Origin: Clostridia bacterium
GTDB lineage: Bacteria > Bacillota_A > Clostridia > Oscillospirales > Acutalibacteraceae
Length of the DNA: 5,186 nt
NCBI GenBank assembly: GCA_024699005.1
Contig: JAILQN010000216.1
Span: forward strand, 1 to 5,186
Direction: 5' to 3'
A program made the position numbers and the translations under genes. Positions 1 to 5,186 of the stretch are shown piece after piece. How positions within the stretch are numbered: the stretch's first letter is position 1; every line of letters starts with the position of its first letter. A model generated the notes under the pieces. The model worked only from the letters and a program-made list of their open reading frames with translations. It was not told where the DNA came from and ran no database searches.

Positions 1-137
1 AGTCCGTACTCCGACTGCTTTTTCCTCATGCCGTTATTGGAATTGCGGGTGGTATTCTTCTTGGAATAACCCATGGTAACGGGGGAAATGCCCAGAGTCT
101 TGCAGCGTTTTGCCACAGGCTGCATGTTTCTTGCCAT
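1..137 (-). CDS. rpsD: 30S ribosomal protein S4, N-terminal 45 codons (runs off left edge)
   Basis: S4 binds 16S rRNA early in 30S assembly and helps form the mRNA entry site. Only the N-terminal part is present, starting MARNMQPVAKRCKTLG and reaching the family motif KKQSEYGL at the window edge. There is one cysteine (Cys12) where zinc-binding S4 proteins have a cluster, so this is the zinc-free form with a remnant cysteine. The start is set by a perfect AAGGAGGT 7 nt upstream. It lies 21 nt after the rpsK stop, an arrangement common in Clostridia. S4 is a known autoregulator in other bacteria, but no target structure is evident here. The identification is firm although most of the gene is missing. 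Confidence 0.93.
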   Translation of the reverse strand, partial: MARNMQPVAKRCKTLGISPVTMGYSKKNTTRNSNNGMRKKQSEYG

Positions 138-144
138 AATAGTT

Positions 145-152
145 ACCTCCTT
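145..152 (-). promoter_or_regulatory. Consensus ribosome binding site of rpsD
   Basis: The minus strand reads AAGGAGGT, fully complementary to the 16S rRNA tail, with a 7-nt spacer to the rpsD ATG. It is the strongest such site in the window and fixes the rpsD start. Confidence 0.88.
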
Positions 153-158
153 CGCTGA

Positions 159-560
159 TTATACGCGTCTTCTCTTGGGCGGACGGCATCCATTGTGAGG
201 AATGGGAGTTACGTCCTTGATAAGAGTGACCTCAAGACCGGCGGTCTGCAGCGCCCTAATAGCGGCTTCTCTGCCCTGGCCAGGGCCCTTTACGTACACA
301 GCGACACTCTTCATACCCTGGTCTACCGCTGCCTTGGCGGCTGTCTCGGCGGCTGTCTGAGCTGCGAAAGGTGTGGATTTCCTCGAGCCCCTGAAGCCCA
401 TTTCGCCGGCGCTCGCCCAGGAAATAGCGTTGCCCTGAGTATCTGTGACGGTCACGATCGTGTTGTTGAATGTGGACTGGATATGTACAGCTCCGCGCTC
501 TACATTTTTGCGTTCACGGCGTTTGCGTGATACGCCTTTTTTAACAGTAGCTTTTGCCAT
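159..560 (-). CDS. rpsK: 30S ribosomal protein S11
   Basis: S11 sits on the 30S platform, contacts 16S rRNA and S7, and helps shape the mRNA exit region. The 133-residue product has the normal family length. It has a basic N-terminus, the stretch [16 protein letters not shown] (about 25-40), the motif [17 protein letters not shown] (52-68) and the C-terminal signature [17 protein letters not shown] (116-132). The Asn-Gly in this signature (residues 123-124) is at the position reported to form isoaspartate in E. coli S11. The gene starts 17 nt after rpsM and is followed 21 nt later by rpsD. The ATG is supported by an AAGGGGGT site and by family alignment. Confidence 0.98.
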   Translation of the reverse strand: MAKATVKKGVSRKRRERKNVERGAVHIQSTFNNTIVTVTDTQGNAISWASAGEMGFRGSRKSTPFAAQTAAETAAKAAVDQGMKSVAVYVKGPGQGREAAIRALQTAGLEVTLIKDVTPIPHNGCRPPKRRRV

Positions 561-571
561 TGTGCTGCATT

Positions 572-579
572 ACCCCCTT
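572..579 (-). promoter_or_regulatory. G-run ribosome binding site of rpsK overlapping the rpsM stop
   Basis: The minus strand reads AAGGGGGT, one base away from the AAGGAGGT consensus, with an 11-nt spacer to the rpsK ATG. Its first bases are part of the rpsM TAA stop (578-580). A ribosome terminating on rpsM would cover or unmask this site, which fits translational coupling of S13 and S11 (inference). Confidence 0.7.
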
Positions 580-943
580 ACTTTTTCTTGATGCTTGCCT
601 TCTTCGGGCCCTTCTGAGTCCTGGCGTTCGTCTTGGAACGCTGACCTCTGACGGGCAGCTTCTTCCTGTGGCGGGTGCCGCGGTAGGAGCCTATCTCGAC
701 AAGCCTCTTGATGTTGAACGCTACCTCTCGTCTGAGGTCGCCTTCAACCTTAACGTTGTGGTCGATGTACTCACGGAGCTTCGAAACGTCGTCCTCCGAT
801 AAGTCCTTGACCCTTGTGTCGGGATTGATACCCGTTGCTTTGATAATGTCGCTCGCGGTTTTACGGCCGATACCGAAGATATAGGTAAGGCCGATTTCAA
901 CTCTCTTCTCTCTGGGAAGATCGACACCGGATATACGCGCCAT
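578..943 (-). CDS. rpsM: 30S ribosomal protein S13
   Basis: S13 lies in the 30S head, contacts the P-site tRNA through its C-terminal tail and forms bridges to the 50S subunit. The 121-residue product matches the family: [10 protein letters not shown] start, a helix-two-turn-helix region at about 17-33 containing [10 protein letters not shown], and the signature [17 protein letters not shown] (85-101) followed by [11 protein letters not shown]. The tail ends in a lysine-rich segment. Gln110 replaces the Arg most often seen in the NARTRKGP motif, a mild variation. The gene starts 38 nt after rpmJ with a good GGAGGTG site and is followed closely by rpsK. Confidence 0.98.
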   Translation of the reverse strand: MARISGVDLPREKRVEIGLTYIFGIGRKTASDIIKATGINPDTRVKDLSEDDVSKLREYIDHNVKVEGDLRREVAFNIKRLVEIGSYRGTRHRKKLPVRGQRSKTNARTQKGPKKASIKKK

Positions 944-953
944 AGATCAGTTA

Positions 954-960
954 CACCTCC
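954..960 (-). promoter_or_regulatory. Ribosome binding site of rpsM
   Basis: The minus strand reads GGAGGTG with a 10-nt spacer to the rpsM ATG. The site is embedded in a three-codon reading frame, ATG GAG GTG TAA (951-962), whose stop lies 7 nt before the rpsM start. It lies in the 38-nt rpmJ-rpsM gap, the second longest in the window. Confidence 0.8.
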
Positions 961-981
961 ATTTGGGTTATGTCACGGGAG

Positions 982-1095
982 TTAACCCTGACGCTGTTTA
1001 TGCTTGGGATTTTCACAGATGACCATGACTCTTCCCTTGCGCTTGATAATTTTGCACTTCTCGCAAATTTTCTTTACAGAAGGTCTGACTTTCAT
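982..1095 (-). CDS. rpmJ: 50S ribosomal protein L36, zinc-binding form
   Basis: L36 is the smallest 50S protein and stabilises 23S rRNA folding in the large subunit. The product is 37 residues, the usual length for the short form, starting [15 protein letters not shown]. It carries the zinc-ribbon ligands Cys11, Cys14, Cys27 and His32, so it is the zinc-dependent (C+) version. The start at 1095 is chosen because family members begin MKVRPSVK and a GGAGGG site lies about 7 nt upstream; the same frame stays open further upstream, but that part overlaps infA and has no family similarity. The gap to infA is 20 nt. Confidence 0.97.
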   Translation of the reverse strand: MKVRPSVKKICEKCKIIKRKGRVMVICENPKHKQRQG

Positions 1096-1115
1096 ATTGT
1101 TGCCCTCCACTTTGA

Positions 1116-1334
1116 TTATTTTGAGCGCCACGTGATACGGCCCTTTGTGAGGTCGTAGGGTGACATCTCCATCTTTACCTTGTCGCCGGGGAGAATCCTG
1201 ATATAGTTCATCCTCAGCTTTCCGGAAATCGTAGCCGTTATAATCTTGCCGTTTTTCAGCTCCACCTTGAAGGTGGTGTTCGGAAGCGACTCGACTACCA
1301 CGCCTTCGACTTCGATCATATCCTGCTTGGACAT
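1116..1334 (-). CDS. infA: Translation initiation factor IF-1
   Basis: IF-1 binds the 30S A site during initiation and acts with IF-2 and IF-3 to select the start codon. The 72-residue product has the standard bacterial length and is a single S1-like OB fold. Its start is [13 protein letters not shown], the core motif [16 protein letters not shown] spans 38-53, and [11 protein letters not shown] leads to the end. The last residues are TWRSK, where Bacillota usually have TYR(Y/F/H)K, a small difference. An ACGGAGGT site 5 nt upstream fixes the start. The gene sits 20 nt after the KOW gene and 20 nt before rpmJ, the common Bacillota order. Confidence 0.98.
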   Translation of the reverse strand: MSKQDMIEVEGVVVESLPNTTFKVELKNGKIITATISGKLRMNYIRILPGDKVKMEMSPYDLTKGRITWRSK

Positions 1335-1354
1335 TTAATACCTCCGTTCCCCGG

Positions 1355-1597
1355 TCATTCGCCGCGGAAGATCGCAAGCGCCCGCCTTAAAGCCCTGTCG
1401 GACCGAAGGTCCTCTTCCGTGAGCGAACTGTTCGTCGCCTTCAGATGTTTCGGGTTCTTTAATTTGGGCCGTGAGAGCGGCCGTTCCTTCCCGTCGCAGA
1501 CGTAAACGCCCCCGTCGGTGACTTCGACCGCGCACATTGCCCTGCCTTTGTCTCTTCCCGCGGCGGATATCACTATTCCGCCTTTTCGGATTTCCAT
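1355..1597 (-). CDS. Small KOW-domain RNA-binding protein
   Basis: This 80-residue protein has an N-terminal KOW-like segment, [14 protein letters not shown] (6-19), related to the eukaryotic/archaeal L14e-type fold. A conserved-looking basic stretch, [18 protein letters not shown] (35-52), follows, and the C-terminus is a charged, Arg-rich probable helix. Short proteins of this type occur between map and infA in many Clostridia and Bacilli and are annotated as KOW or L14e-like RNA-binding proteins; their exact role is unknown to me. A ribosome-linked RNA-binding function is inferred from the fold and the neighbours. The ATG lies 3 nt after the map stop and has no recognisable Shine-Dalgarno, so translation probably depends on map. 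A later GTG would cut into the KOW motif and is rejected. Confidence 0.85.
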   Translation of the reverse strand: MEIRKGGIVISAAGRDKGRAMCAVEVTDGGVYVCDGKERPLSRPKLKNPKHLKATNSSLTEEDLRSDRALRRALAIFRGE

Positions 1598-1600
1598 ATG

Positions 1601-2362
1601 TTAAAGGTCCGGTACGGTGAGAATCTCGTTCTCCCCGTTTGGAAGGATGGCTATCGTGTTCTCATAATGAGCGGCGTATCTGCCGTCCTTTGTAACAACG
1701 GTCCATCCGTCTTTGAGCTGTCTGATTTCGTATGAGCCGGCGGTGATCATCGGCTCTATCGCAAGGATCATGCCGGGCAGCAGCCTCAATCCCCTGCCGG
1801 CTGTGCCGTAGTTCGGGATCGGGGGATCCTCGTGCAGTTCTCTGCCCACGCCGTGGCCCGTGTACTCGCGCACCACGCCGAAGCCGAAAGATTCGCAATA
1901 TGATTGCACCGCGTGCCCGATATCTCCCAGCCTGAAGCCGACCTTCGCCACTTTGATCGCCTCGAAAAAGGATTGCTTTGTGACTTCGATGAGCTTCTGC
2001 GCTTCCCCGGAGATCTTACCCACAGGAAACGTGGCGGCGTTGTCGCCGTTGAAACCGTTCTTTTCGGCGCCCAGATCGATGGAGACGATGTCTCCCTCTT
2101 TCAGTATGCGGCGCCTTGACGGTATGCCGTGGATGACCTCTTCATTGACGGATATGCAGGCGGTCGCGGGGAATCCGTAAAGCCCCAGGAAATTCGGCTT
2201 TGCGCCCTGACTCTCTATATACTTCCGTGCTATAGTGTCAATTTCCAGGGTGGATACGCCCGGTCTGACCGCCTCCCCCGCCAGTTTGAGAGCGTTGGCG
2301 GAGATCCTGCATGCCTCGCGCATAAGATCGATCTCGCGCGGGGTCCTGAGCATAACAGCCAT
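1601..2362 (-). CDS. map: Type I methionine aminopeptidase
   Basis: This cytosolic metalloenzyme removes the initiator methionine from new proteins when the second residue is small. The 253-residue product has the pita-bread fold sequence of type Ia enzymes without an N-terminal zinc-finger extension. Metal ligands are visible at Asp96 (SIDLGA), Asp107 (FNGDNAATF), His170 (TGHGVG), Glu203 (AIEPM) and Glu234 (HYENT). The catalytic histidines are His78 (EEVIHGIP) and His177 (ELHEDP). Each is one position lower than in the E. coli enzyme. The first ATG is supported by alignment and by a GGAGGA site 5 nt upstream. It follows adk by 21 nt, as in other Bacillota, and no key residue is missing. Confidence 0.98.
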   Translation of the reverse strand: MAVMLRTPREIDLMREACRISANALKLAGEAVRPGVSTLEIDTIARKYIESQGAKPNFLGLYGFPATACISVNEEVIHGIPSRRRILKEGDIVSIDLGAEKNGFNGDNAATFPVGKISGEAQKLIEVTKQSFFEAIKVAKVGFRLGDIGHAVQSYCESFGFGVVREYTGHGVGRELHEDPPIPNYGTAGRGLRLLPGMILAIEPMITAGSYEIRQLKDGWTVVTKDGRYAAHYENTIAILPNGENEILTVPDL

Positions 2363-2383
2363 TTTCTTCCTCCATCTGCCGGC

Positions 2384-3013
2384 TCACTCAAGAGCCTGCA
2401 TGACAAGATCCGATGTCTGCTCTATGCTCTTTTCTCCGTCCACCGTCCTGACGATGCCGCGCTGTGCGTAGTACGCTTTGAGCGGTTCGGTCTGCTCGTG
2501 GTAGACGCGAAGACGCTCAAGGACCGTTTCGGGCTTATCGTCGCTGCGCTGTATAAGCTCGCCGCCGCAGACGTCGCAGACGCCCTCGACCGCCGGGACC
2601 TTATGAACGACGTGATAGGAGCTGCCGCATTTTGAACAGATCCTTCTGCCGCTCATCCTGTCCACGATCGCGCCGTCGGGAACGGAGATCTCGATCACTC
2701 TGTCGATCCGGATATTCATTTTATCCAGCGCCTCCGCCTGCGGTATCGTCCGCGGGAACCCGTCCAGGATGAAGCCGCCGGCGCAGTCGGGCTGAGCGAG
2801 CCTTTCGCGGATTATGCCGATCACGACGTCGTCCGGTACCAGCTCGCCGGCGTCGATATAACGCCTGGCTTCAAGCCCCATCGGGGTGCCCTCGGCTATC
2901 GCCGCTTTAAGGATATTGCCGGTGGAGACGGTCGGGATGCCCAGCTTATTGTTGAGGATCTCGCCCTGTGTCCCCTTGCCTGCGCCGGGGGCGCCTAACA
3001 GGATAATATTCAT
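2384..3013 (-). CDS. adk: Adenylate kinase, zinc-lid form
   Basis: It interconverts ATP + AMP and 2 ADP in the cytosol. The 209-residue product begins MNIILLGAPGAGKGTQ, with the P-loop at 7-15. The NMP-binding part has STGNILKAA (30-38), the FPRT motif contains Arg88, and Arg119, Arg123, Arg156 and Arg167 sit at the same numbers as in E. coli. The lid has CSKC (126-129) and CDVC (146-149), a structural zinc site typical of Gram-positive enzymes. Lys36 occupies the position of E. coli Arg36, which contacts AMP. The ATG at 3013, 4 nt after the secY stop, fits the family start; an in-frame TTG at 3025 would add four residues and overlap secY. No clear Shine-Dalgarno is present, so coupling to secY is likely. 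Confidence 0.97.
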   Translation of the reverse strand: MNIILLGAPGAGKGTQGEILNNKLGIPTVSTGNILKAAIAEGTPMGLEARRYIDAGELVPDDVVIGIIRERLAQPDCAGGFILDGFPRTIPQAEALDKMNIRIDRVIEISVPDGAIVDRMSGRRICSKCGSSYHVVHKVPAVEGVCDVCGGELIQRSDDKPETVLERLRVYHEQTEPLKAYYAQRGIVRTVDGEKSIEQTSDLVMQALE

Positions 3014-3017
3014 ATCT

Positions 3018-4346
3018 TTAATCAAGGAAGCTCTTATAGTGCCTCATCATCATCTGGCTTTCCAGCTGCTGTACCGTCTCAAGCGCAACACCGACAAGAA
3101 TGATTATCGAGGTGCCGCCAAGGGAGATGGACACGCCCGTCTCTTTGCCCAGACCGTTGACGCAGATAAGAGTCGTTATCTGAGAGAACAGTATCGGGAA
3201 GATAGCGACAACGCTCAGGAGCAGGGCGCCGAGGAGTATCATCTTGTTGAGGATATTCCTGATGTAATCCGAGGTGGGTCTGCCGGAGCGGATACCGGGG
3301 ATCACGCCGCTGTTCTTGTTCAGGTTGTTCGCCATCTCTACGGGGTTGTACTGGATGGAAGCGTAGAAATACGCGAAGAAGATGATAAGTACGAAGTAAA
3401 TGATTCCGTAAGCCCAATGCTCTGTGGTGAAGATGTTGAAGAACTTCGACCAGAAGCTGCCCTCCGAGACGGATACGAACATCTGAATGGTGGAGGGAAT
3501 GGAGAGTATGGAGCTCGCGAAGATGACCGGCAGAACACCCGACATATTGACCTTGATCGGTATGTTGGAGCTCTGGCCGCCGTACATCTTTCTGCCGACG
3601 ACACGCTTTGTGTACTGGACCGGGATCCTGCGCTCGGCGTTGTCCATCCAGACGATGAACACGATGAGCAGCAGCATGCAGACCAGCGCGATGGGAGCAA
3701 GAGCGTAATAAATGCCGCCCATATCGAAGTAGCCGTAAAGCTGGGTCATGATGGCGGGGATCCTCGATACGATACCTGCAAACAGGATGATCGAGATACC
3801 GTTGCCTATGCCCTTATCATTGACCTGCTCGCCGAGCCACATACACAGGGACGCGCCGGCTGTCAGCATCAGTACTATGACTATGCCCTGCCAAACGACG
3901 CCGAAAGTGCTGGTGGTAAGGGTAAGAGCGTTCTGCGAGCGCAGATAGACGAAGTACGCGATACCCTGAAGGATAGCCAGCGCGATAGTGACATAGCGCG
4001 TGATGGTGGCTATCTTCTTCCTGCCCTCTTCGCCCTCTTTCGCAAGACGTTCGAGCACGGGAATGGCGACTGTCAGAAGCTCAATGATAATGGACGCGTT
4101 GATGTACGGAGTGATGGATAATGCGAAGATCGTGCCGTAGTTGAACGCGTTACCCGAGATCATGTTGACATAATCCAGGAACGTTGCCGTGGTTGCGGCC
4201 TGGTTCAGCAGACCTTCCTCACCAATCGAGATGAACGGGATGGGGATGGCGCAGCCGATCCTGAAGATAAGTATTATCAATGCCGTAAACAGAAGCTTCT
4301 TTCTTAATTCCGGAATCTTCCAGGCATTCCTTATTGTGGTAAACAT
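3018..4346 (-). CDS. secY: Protein translocase channel subunit SecY
   Basis: SecY forms the membrane pore through which SecA or the ribosome exports and inserts proteins, together with SecE and SecG. The 442-residue product has about ten hydrophobic segments, near 18-38, 70-92, 113-137, 150-172, 180-200, 212-234, 269-291, 310-330, 367-390 and 408-425. A plug-like stretch lies around 55-65. Family motifs are GEQVNDKGIGNGIS (172-185), ERRIPVQYTKR in the fourth cytoplasmic loop (238-248), KVNMSGVLPVIFASS (265-279) and IPGIRSGRPT in the fifth cytoplasmic loop (349-358), with the conserved Arg at 353. An AAAGGAGT-type site about 10 nt upstream sets the start. The 40-nt gap to rplO is the longest in the window. 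Confidence 0.98.
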   Translation of the reverse strand: MFTTIRNAWKIPELRKKLLFTALIILIFRIGCAIPIPFISIGEEGLLNQAATTATFLDYVNMISGNAFNYGTIFALSITPYINASIIIELLTVAIPVLERLAKEGEEGRKKIATITRYVTIALAILQGIAYFVYLRSQNALTLTTSTFGVVWQGIVIVLMLTAGASLCMWLGEQVNDKGIGNGISIILFAGIVSRIPAIMTQLYGYFDMGGIYYALAPIALVCMLLLIVFIVWMDNAERRIPVQYTKRVVGRKMYGGQSSNIPIKVNMSGVLPVIFASSILSIPSTIQMFVSVSEGSFWSKFFNIFTTEHWAYGIIYFVLIIFFAYFYASIQYNPVEMANNLNKNSGVIPGIRSGRPTSDYIRNILNKMILLGALLLSVVAIFPILFSQITTLICVNGLGKETGVSISLGGTSIIILVGVALETVQQLESQMMMRHYKSFLD

Positions 4347-4386
4347 CTGTTATGCACTCCTTTGGTCTTGTAAATAGGATGGAGAA

Positions 4387-4830
4387 TCAGATGACCTCGG
4401 CAGCGCCGCCCGCCGCCTCGATCTTCTCCTTCGCGCTCTTTGAAAATGCGTTAGCCCTGACGGTAAGCTTCTTGGTAACGTCGCCGTTGCCGAGGACCTT
4501 AACGCCGTCCAGGGCGTCCTTCACAAGACCGGAGGCTATGAGCGCGTCGATGTCGACGACAGCGCCGTCTTCGAATCTTTCACAGATGTCCGATGCGTTG
4601 ACGATAGCGATCTCCTTGCGGAAGATGTTGTTGAATCCGCGCTTGGGGATACGCCTCTGGAGAGGCATCTGGCCGCCTTCAAAGCCCGGACGCGGGCCAC
4701 TGCCGGCTCTGGCCTTCTGGCCTTTGTGCCCCTTGCCCGCCGTCTTGCCCTGGCCCGACGCGGGGCCGCGGCCGACGCGCTTTACGGGTCTGTTGGCACC
4801 CTCGGCGGGTGATAAATCATGTAATCTCAT
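4387..4830 (-). CDS. rplO: 50S ribosomal protein L15
   Basis: L15 is a late-assembling 50S protein whose extended N-terminal arm threads through 23S rRNA. The 147-residue product has the normal length. It starts [20 protein letters not shown], has the Gly/Lys-rich arm [18 protein letters not shown] (26-43) and the motif [18 protein letters not shown] (49-66), and ends with [14 protein letters not shown] and the [11 protein letters not shown] signature. The ATG at 4830 is chosen over an in-frame ATG at 4872 because the extra 14 residues are not family-like and would overlap rpmD. It sits 19 nt after rpmD with only a modest AAAGG site. It is next to secY, as in most bacteria. Confidence 0.97.
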   Translation of the reverse strand: MRLHDLSPAEGANRPVKRVGRGPASGQGKTAGKGHKGQKARAGSGPRPGFEGGQMPLQRRIPKRGFNNIFRKEIAIVNASDICERFEDGAVVDIDALIASGLVKDALDGVKVLGNGDVTKKLTVRANAFSKSAKEKIEAAGGAAEVI

Positions 4831-4842
4831 TATAAAGCCCTG

Positions 4843-4847
4843 CCTTT
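4843..4847 (-). promoter_or_regulatory. Weak ribosome binding site of rplO, directly after the rpmD stop
   Basis: The minus strand reads AAAGG two bases after the rpmD TGA, 12 nt before the rplO ATG, in the context AAAGGCAGGGC. Spacing is long and the match is short. Its position supports the 4830 start rather than 4872 and suggests that rplO initiation follows termination on rpmD (inference). Confidence 0.5.
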
Positions 4848-4849
4848 CG

Positions 4850-5026
4850 TCATACGTCCTCGACCTTAACAAGGTGGGAGATCTTCCTGACCTTGCCCAT
4901 GGTCGCTTCGTTGTCGGGCTGAGTGGACGAATCGCCGATCCTGCGCAGACCGAGAGCCTGAGCCGTAGCGAGCTGGTCCTTCTTGCTGCCTATAAGGCTT
5001 TTTACAAGCGTAACCTTTTTAGCCAT
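4850..5026 (-). CDS. rpmD: 50S ribosomal protein L30
   Basis: L30 is a small 50S protein that binds 23S rRNA. I translated this 58-residue frame by hand: it begins [18 protein letters not shown], continues with the family pattern [11 protein letters not shown], and ends [16 protein letters not shown], then TGA. Length matches bacterial L30 (about 58-60). The position between rpsE and rplO is the standard one and supports the call. The ATG lies 13 nt after the rpsE stop and is preceded by a G-rich Shine-Dalgarno that touches that stop. Some bacteria lack L30, so its presence is mildly informative. Confidence 0.96.
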   Translation of the reverse strand: MAKKVTLVKSLIGSKKDQLATAQALGLRRIGDSSTQPDNEATMGKVRKISHLVKVEDV

Positions 5027-5033
5027 TGCCGTG

Positions 5034-5040
5034 CCCCCCT
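5034..5040 (-). promoter_or_regulatory. G-run ribosome binding site of rpmD overlapping the rpsE stop
   Basis: The minus strand reads TGAGGGGGG, so the A of the rpsE TGA stop begins the site and six Gs follow, with a 7-nt spacer to the rpmD ATG. It deviates from GGAGG but can pair with the CCUCC of 16S rRNA in part. The overlap with the stop suggests coupled translation of S5 and L30 (inference). Confidence 0.65.
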
Positions 5041-5186
5041 CAGCTTAAGATTTCACGAACGGTCTTGCCCCTTACGGCGGCGACCTCGTCGACGTTGCGA
5101 AGCTGCTTCAGACCGTCGATGGTTGCCCTGACGACGTTGCACGGAGTGTTGGAACGAAGCTGCTTTGTACGGATATCCTTGATGCC
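5040..5186 (-). CDS. rpsE: 30S ribosomal protein S5, C-terminal 48 residues (runs off right edge)
   Basis: S5 lies at the mRNA entry side of the 30S subunit and influences decoding accuracy. Only the 3' end is in view: it begins [19 protein letters not shown], continues [17 protein letters not shown] and ends [10 protein letters not shown], then TGA. This matches the C-terminal domain of bacterial S5 closely. The start and the N-terminal double-stranded-RNA-binding-like domain lie beyond the window. It is followed 13 nt later by rpmD, the normal spc operon order. Confidence 0.95.
   Translation of the reverse strand, partial: GIKDIRTKQLRSNTPCNVVRATIDGLKQLRNVDEVAAVRGKTVREILS

Larger units (their letters stand above)
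1..5186 (-). other. Ribosomal protein (spc-alpha) operon segment, read right to left
   Basis: Twelve same-strand genes are separated by gaps of 3 to 40 nt, with no hairpin followed by a T-run and no convincing -35/-10 pair in any gap. The segment is therefore most simply part of one long polycistronic message that starts beyond the right edge and continues past the left edge. The order rpsE-rpmD-rplO-secY-adk-map-KOW-infA-rpmJ-rpsM-rpsK-rpsD matches the joined spc and alpha operons of Bacillota. By family precedent, the genes just outside would be rplR/rplF on the right and rpoA/rplQ on the left; this is an inference, as neither is in view. Confidence 0.9.

Noticed and set aside
158..163. TATAAT on the minus strand at the end of rpsK, a possible -10 box for rpsD
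   Set aside because: It is made of the final Val codon and the stop of rpsK, and 17 bp upstream there is CCGTCC rather than a TTGACA-like -35.
2129..2635. A 168-codon plus-strand frame across the map-adk junction
   Set aside because: It covers conserved coding sequence of two essential enzymes on the other strand and has no family resemblance.
3014..3025. TTG start giving Adk four extra residues
   Set aside because: It would overlap the secY stop, has no better ribosome binding site than the ATG, and family members begin at the MNIILLGAPG methionine.
2886..4121. A 411-codon open frame on the plus strand opposite secY and part of adk
   Set aside because: It is in exact codon register with secY on the opposite strand, where antisense stops can arise only from TTA, CTA or TCA sense codons, which are rare here; it ends at the TTA of Leu76. 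Its product is rich in Asp, His and Arg with no recognisable domain, while SecY is unmistakable.
4344..4393. Inverted repeat CATCTG/CAGATG linking the end of rplO and the secY start codon
   Set aside because: Only 6 bp pair across a 38-nt loop with a flanking mismatch, which is expected by chance in 5 kb and too weak for a terminator or attenuator.
4831..4872. Upstream ATG giving L15 fourteen extra residues
   Set aside because: The extension overlaps the rpmD coding end, is unlike L15 N-termini, and the MRLHDL start at 4830 matches the family.
4352..5131. A 259-codon plus-strand frame opposite rplO, rpmD and rpsE
   Set aside because: It spans three confidently identified minus-strand ribosomal genes and shows no domain or ribosome binding site; it is an antisense by-product of their codon use.

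Overview
The window is one uninterrupted stretch of the conserved ribosomal-protein (spc-alpha) gene cluster, and every gene lies on the minus strand. In transcription order, from the right edge to the left, it holds the end of rpsE (S5), rpmD (L30), rplO (L15), secY, adk, map, a small KOW-domain RNA-binding protein gene, infA (IF1), rpmJ (L36), rpsM (S13), rpsK (S11) and the start of rpsD (S4). The gaps between successive genes are 13, 19, 40, 4, 21, 3, 20, 20, 38, 17 and 21 nt. No stretch longer than 40 nt is non-coding, and I see no promoter, terminator, RNA gene, mobile element or CRISPR array.

The gene order points to a Gram-positive bacterium of the Bacillota, class Clostridia. The run secY-adk-map-KOW gene-infA-rpmJ-rpsM-rpsK is the Bacillota arrangement; Escherichia coli has no adk, map or infA here. 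Placing rpsD directly after rpsK is common in Clostridia, whereas Bacillus subtilis keeps rpsD elsewhere. Adk has the four-cysteine zinc lid of Gram-positive types and an STGNIL motif that I associate with Oscillospirales-like Clostridia. That finer placement is an inference of modest confidence. Base composition is a little above 50% GC by eye.

The right part (about 4387-5186) encodes three ribosomal proteins. The middle (1355-4346) encodes the protein-export channel SecY and three housekeeping proteins: adenylate kinase, methionine aminopeptidase and the KOW protein. The left part (1-1334) encodes IF1, L36, S13, S11 and S4. Co-transcription would link ribosome assembly, translation initiation, removal of the initiator methionine, nucleotide balance and membrane secretion to growth rate.

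This is an ordinary core-genome region and I found no new biological system in it. The points worth a second look are small: a Lys at the AMP-binding Arg36 position of Adk, two gene junctions without a recognisable Shine-Dalgarno sequence (secY/adk and map/KOW), G-run ribosome binding sites beside or on upstream stop codons, a three-codon ORF built around the rpsM ribosome binding site, a mixed zinc state of ribosomal proteins (S4 zinc-free, L36 zinc-binding), and the unknown site of S4 feedback control.
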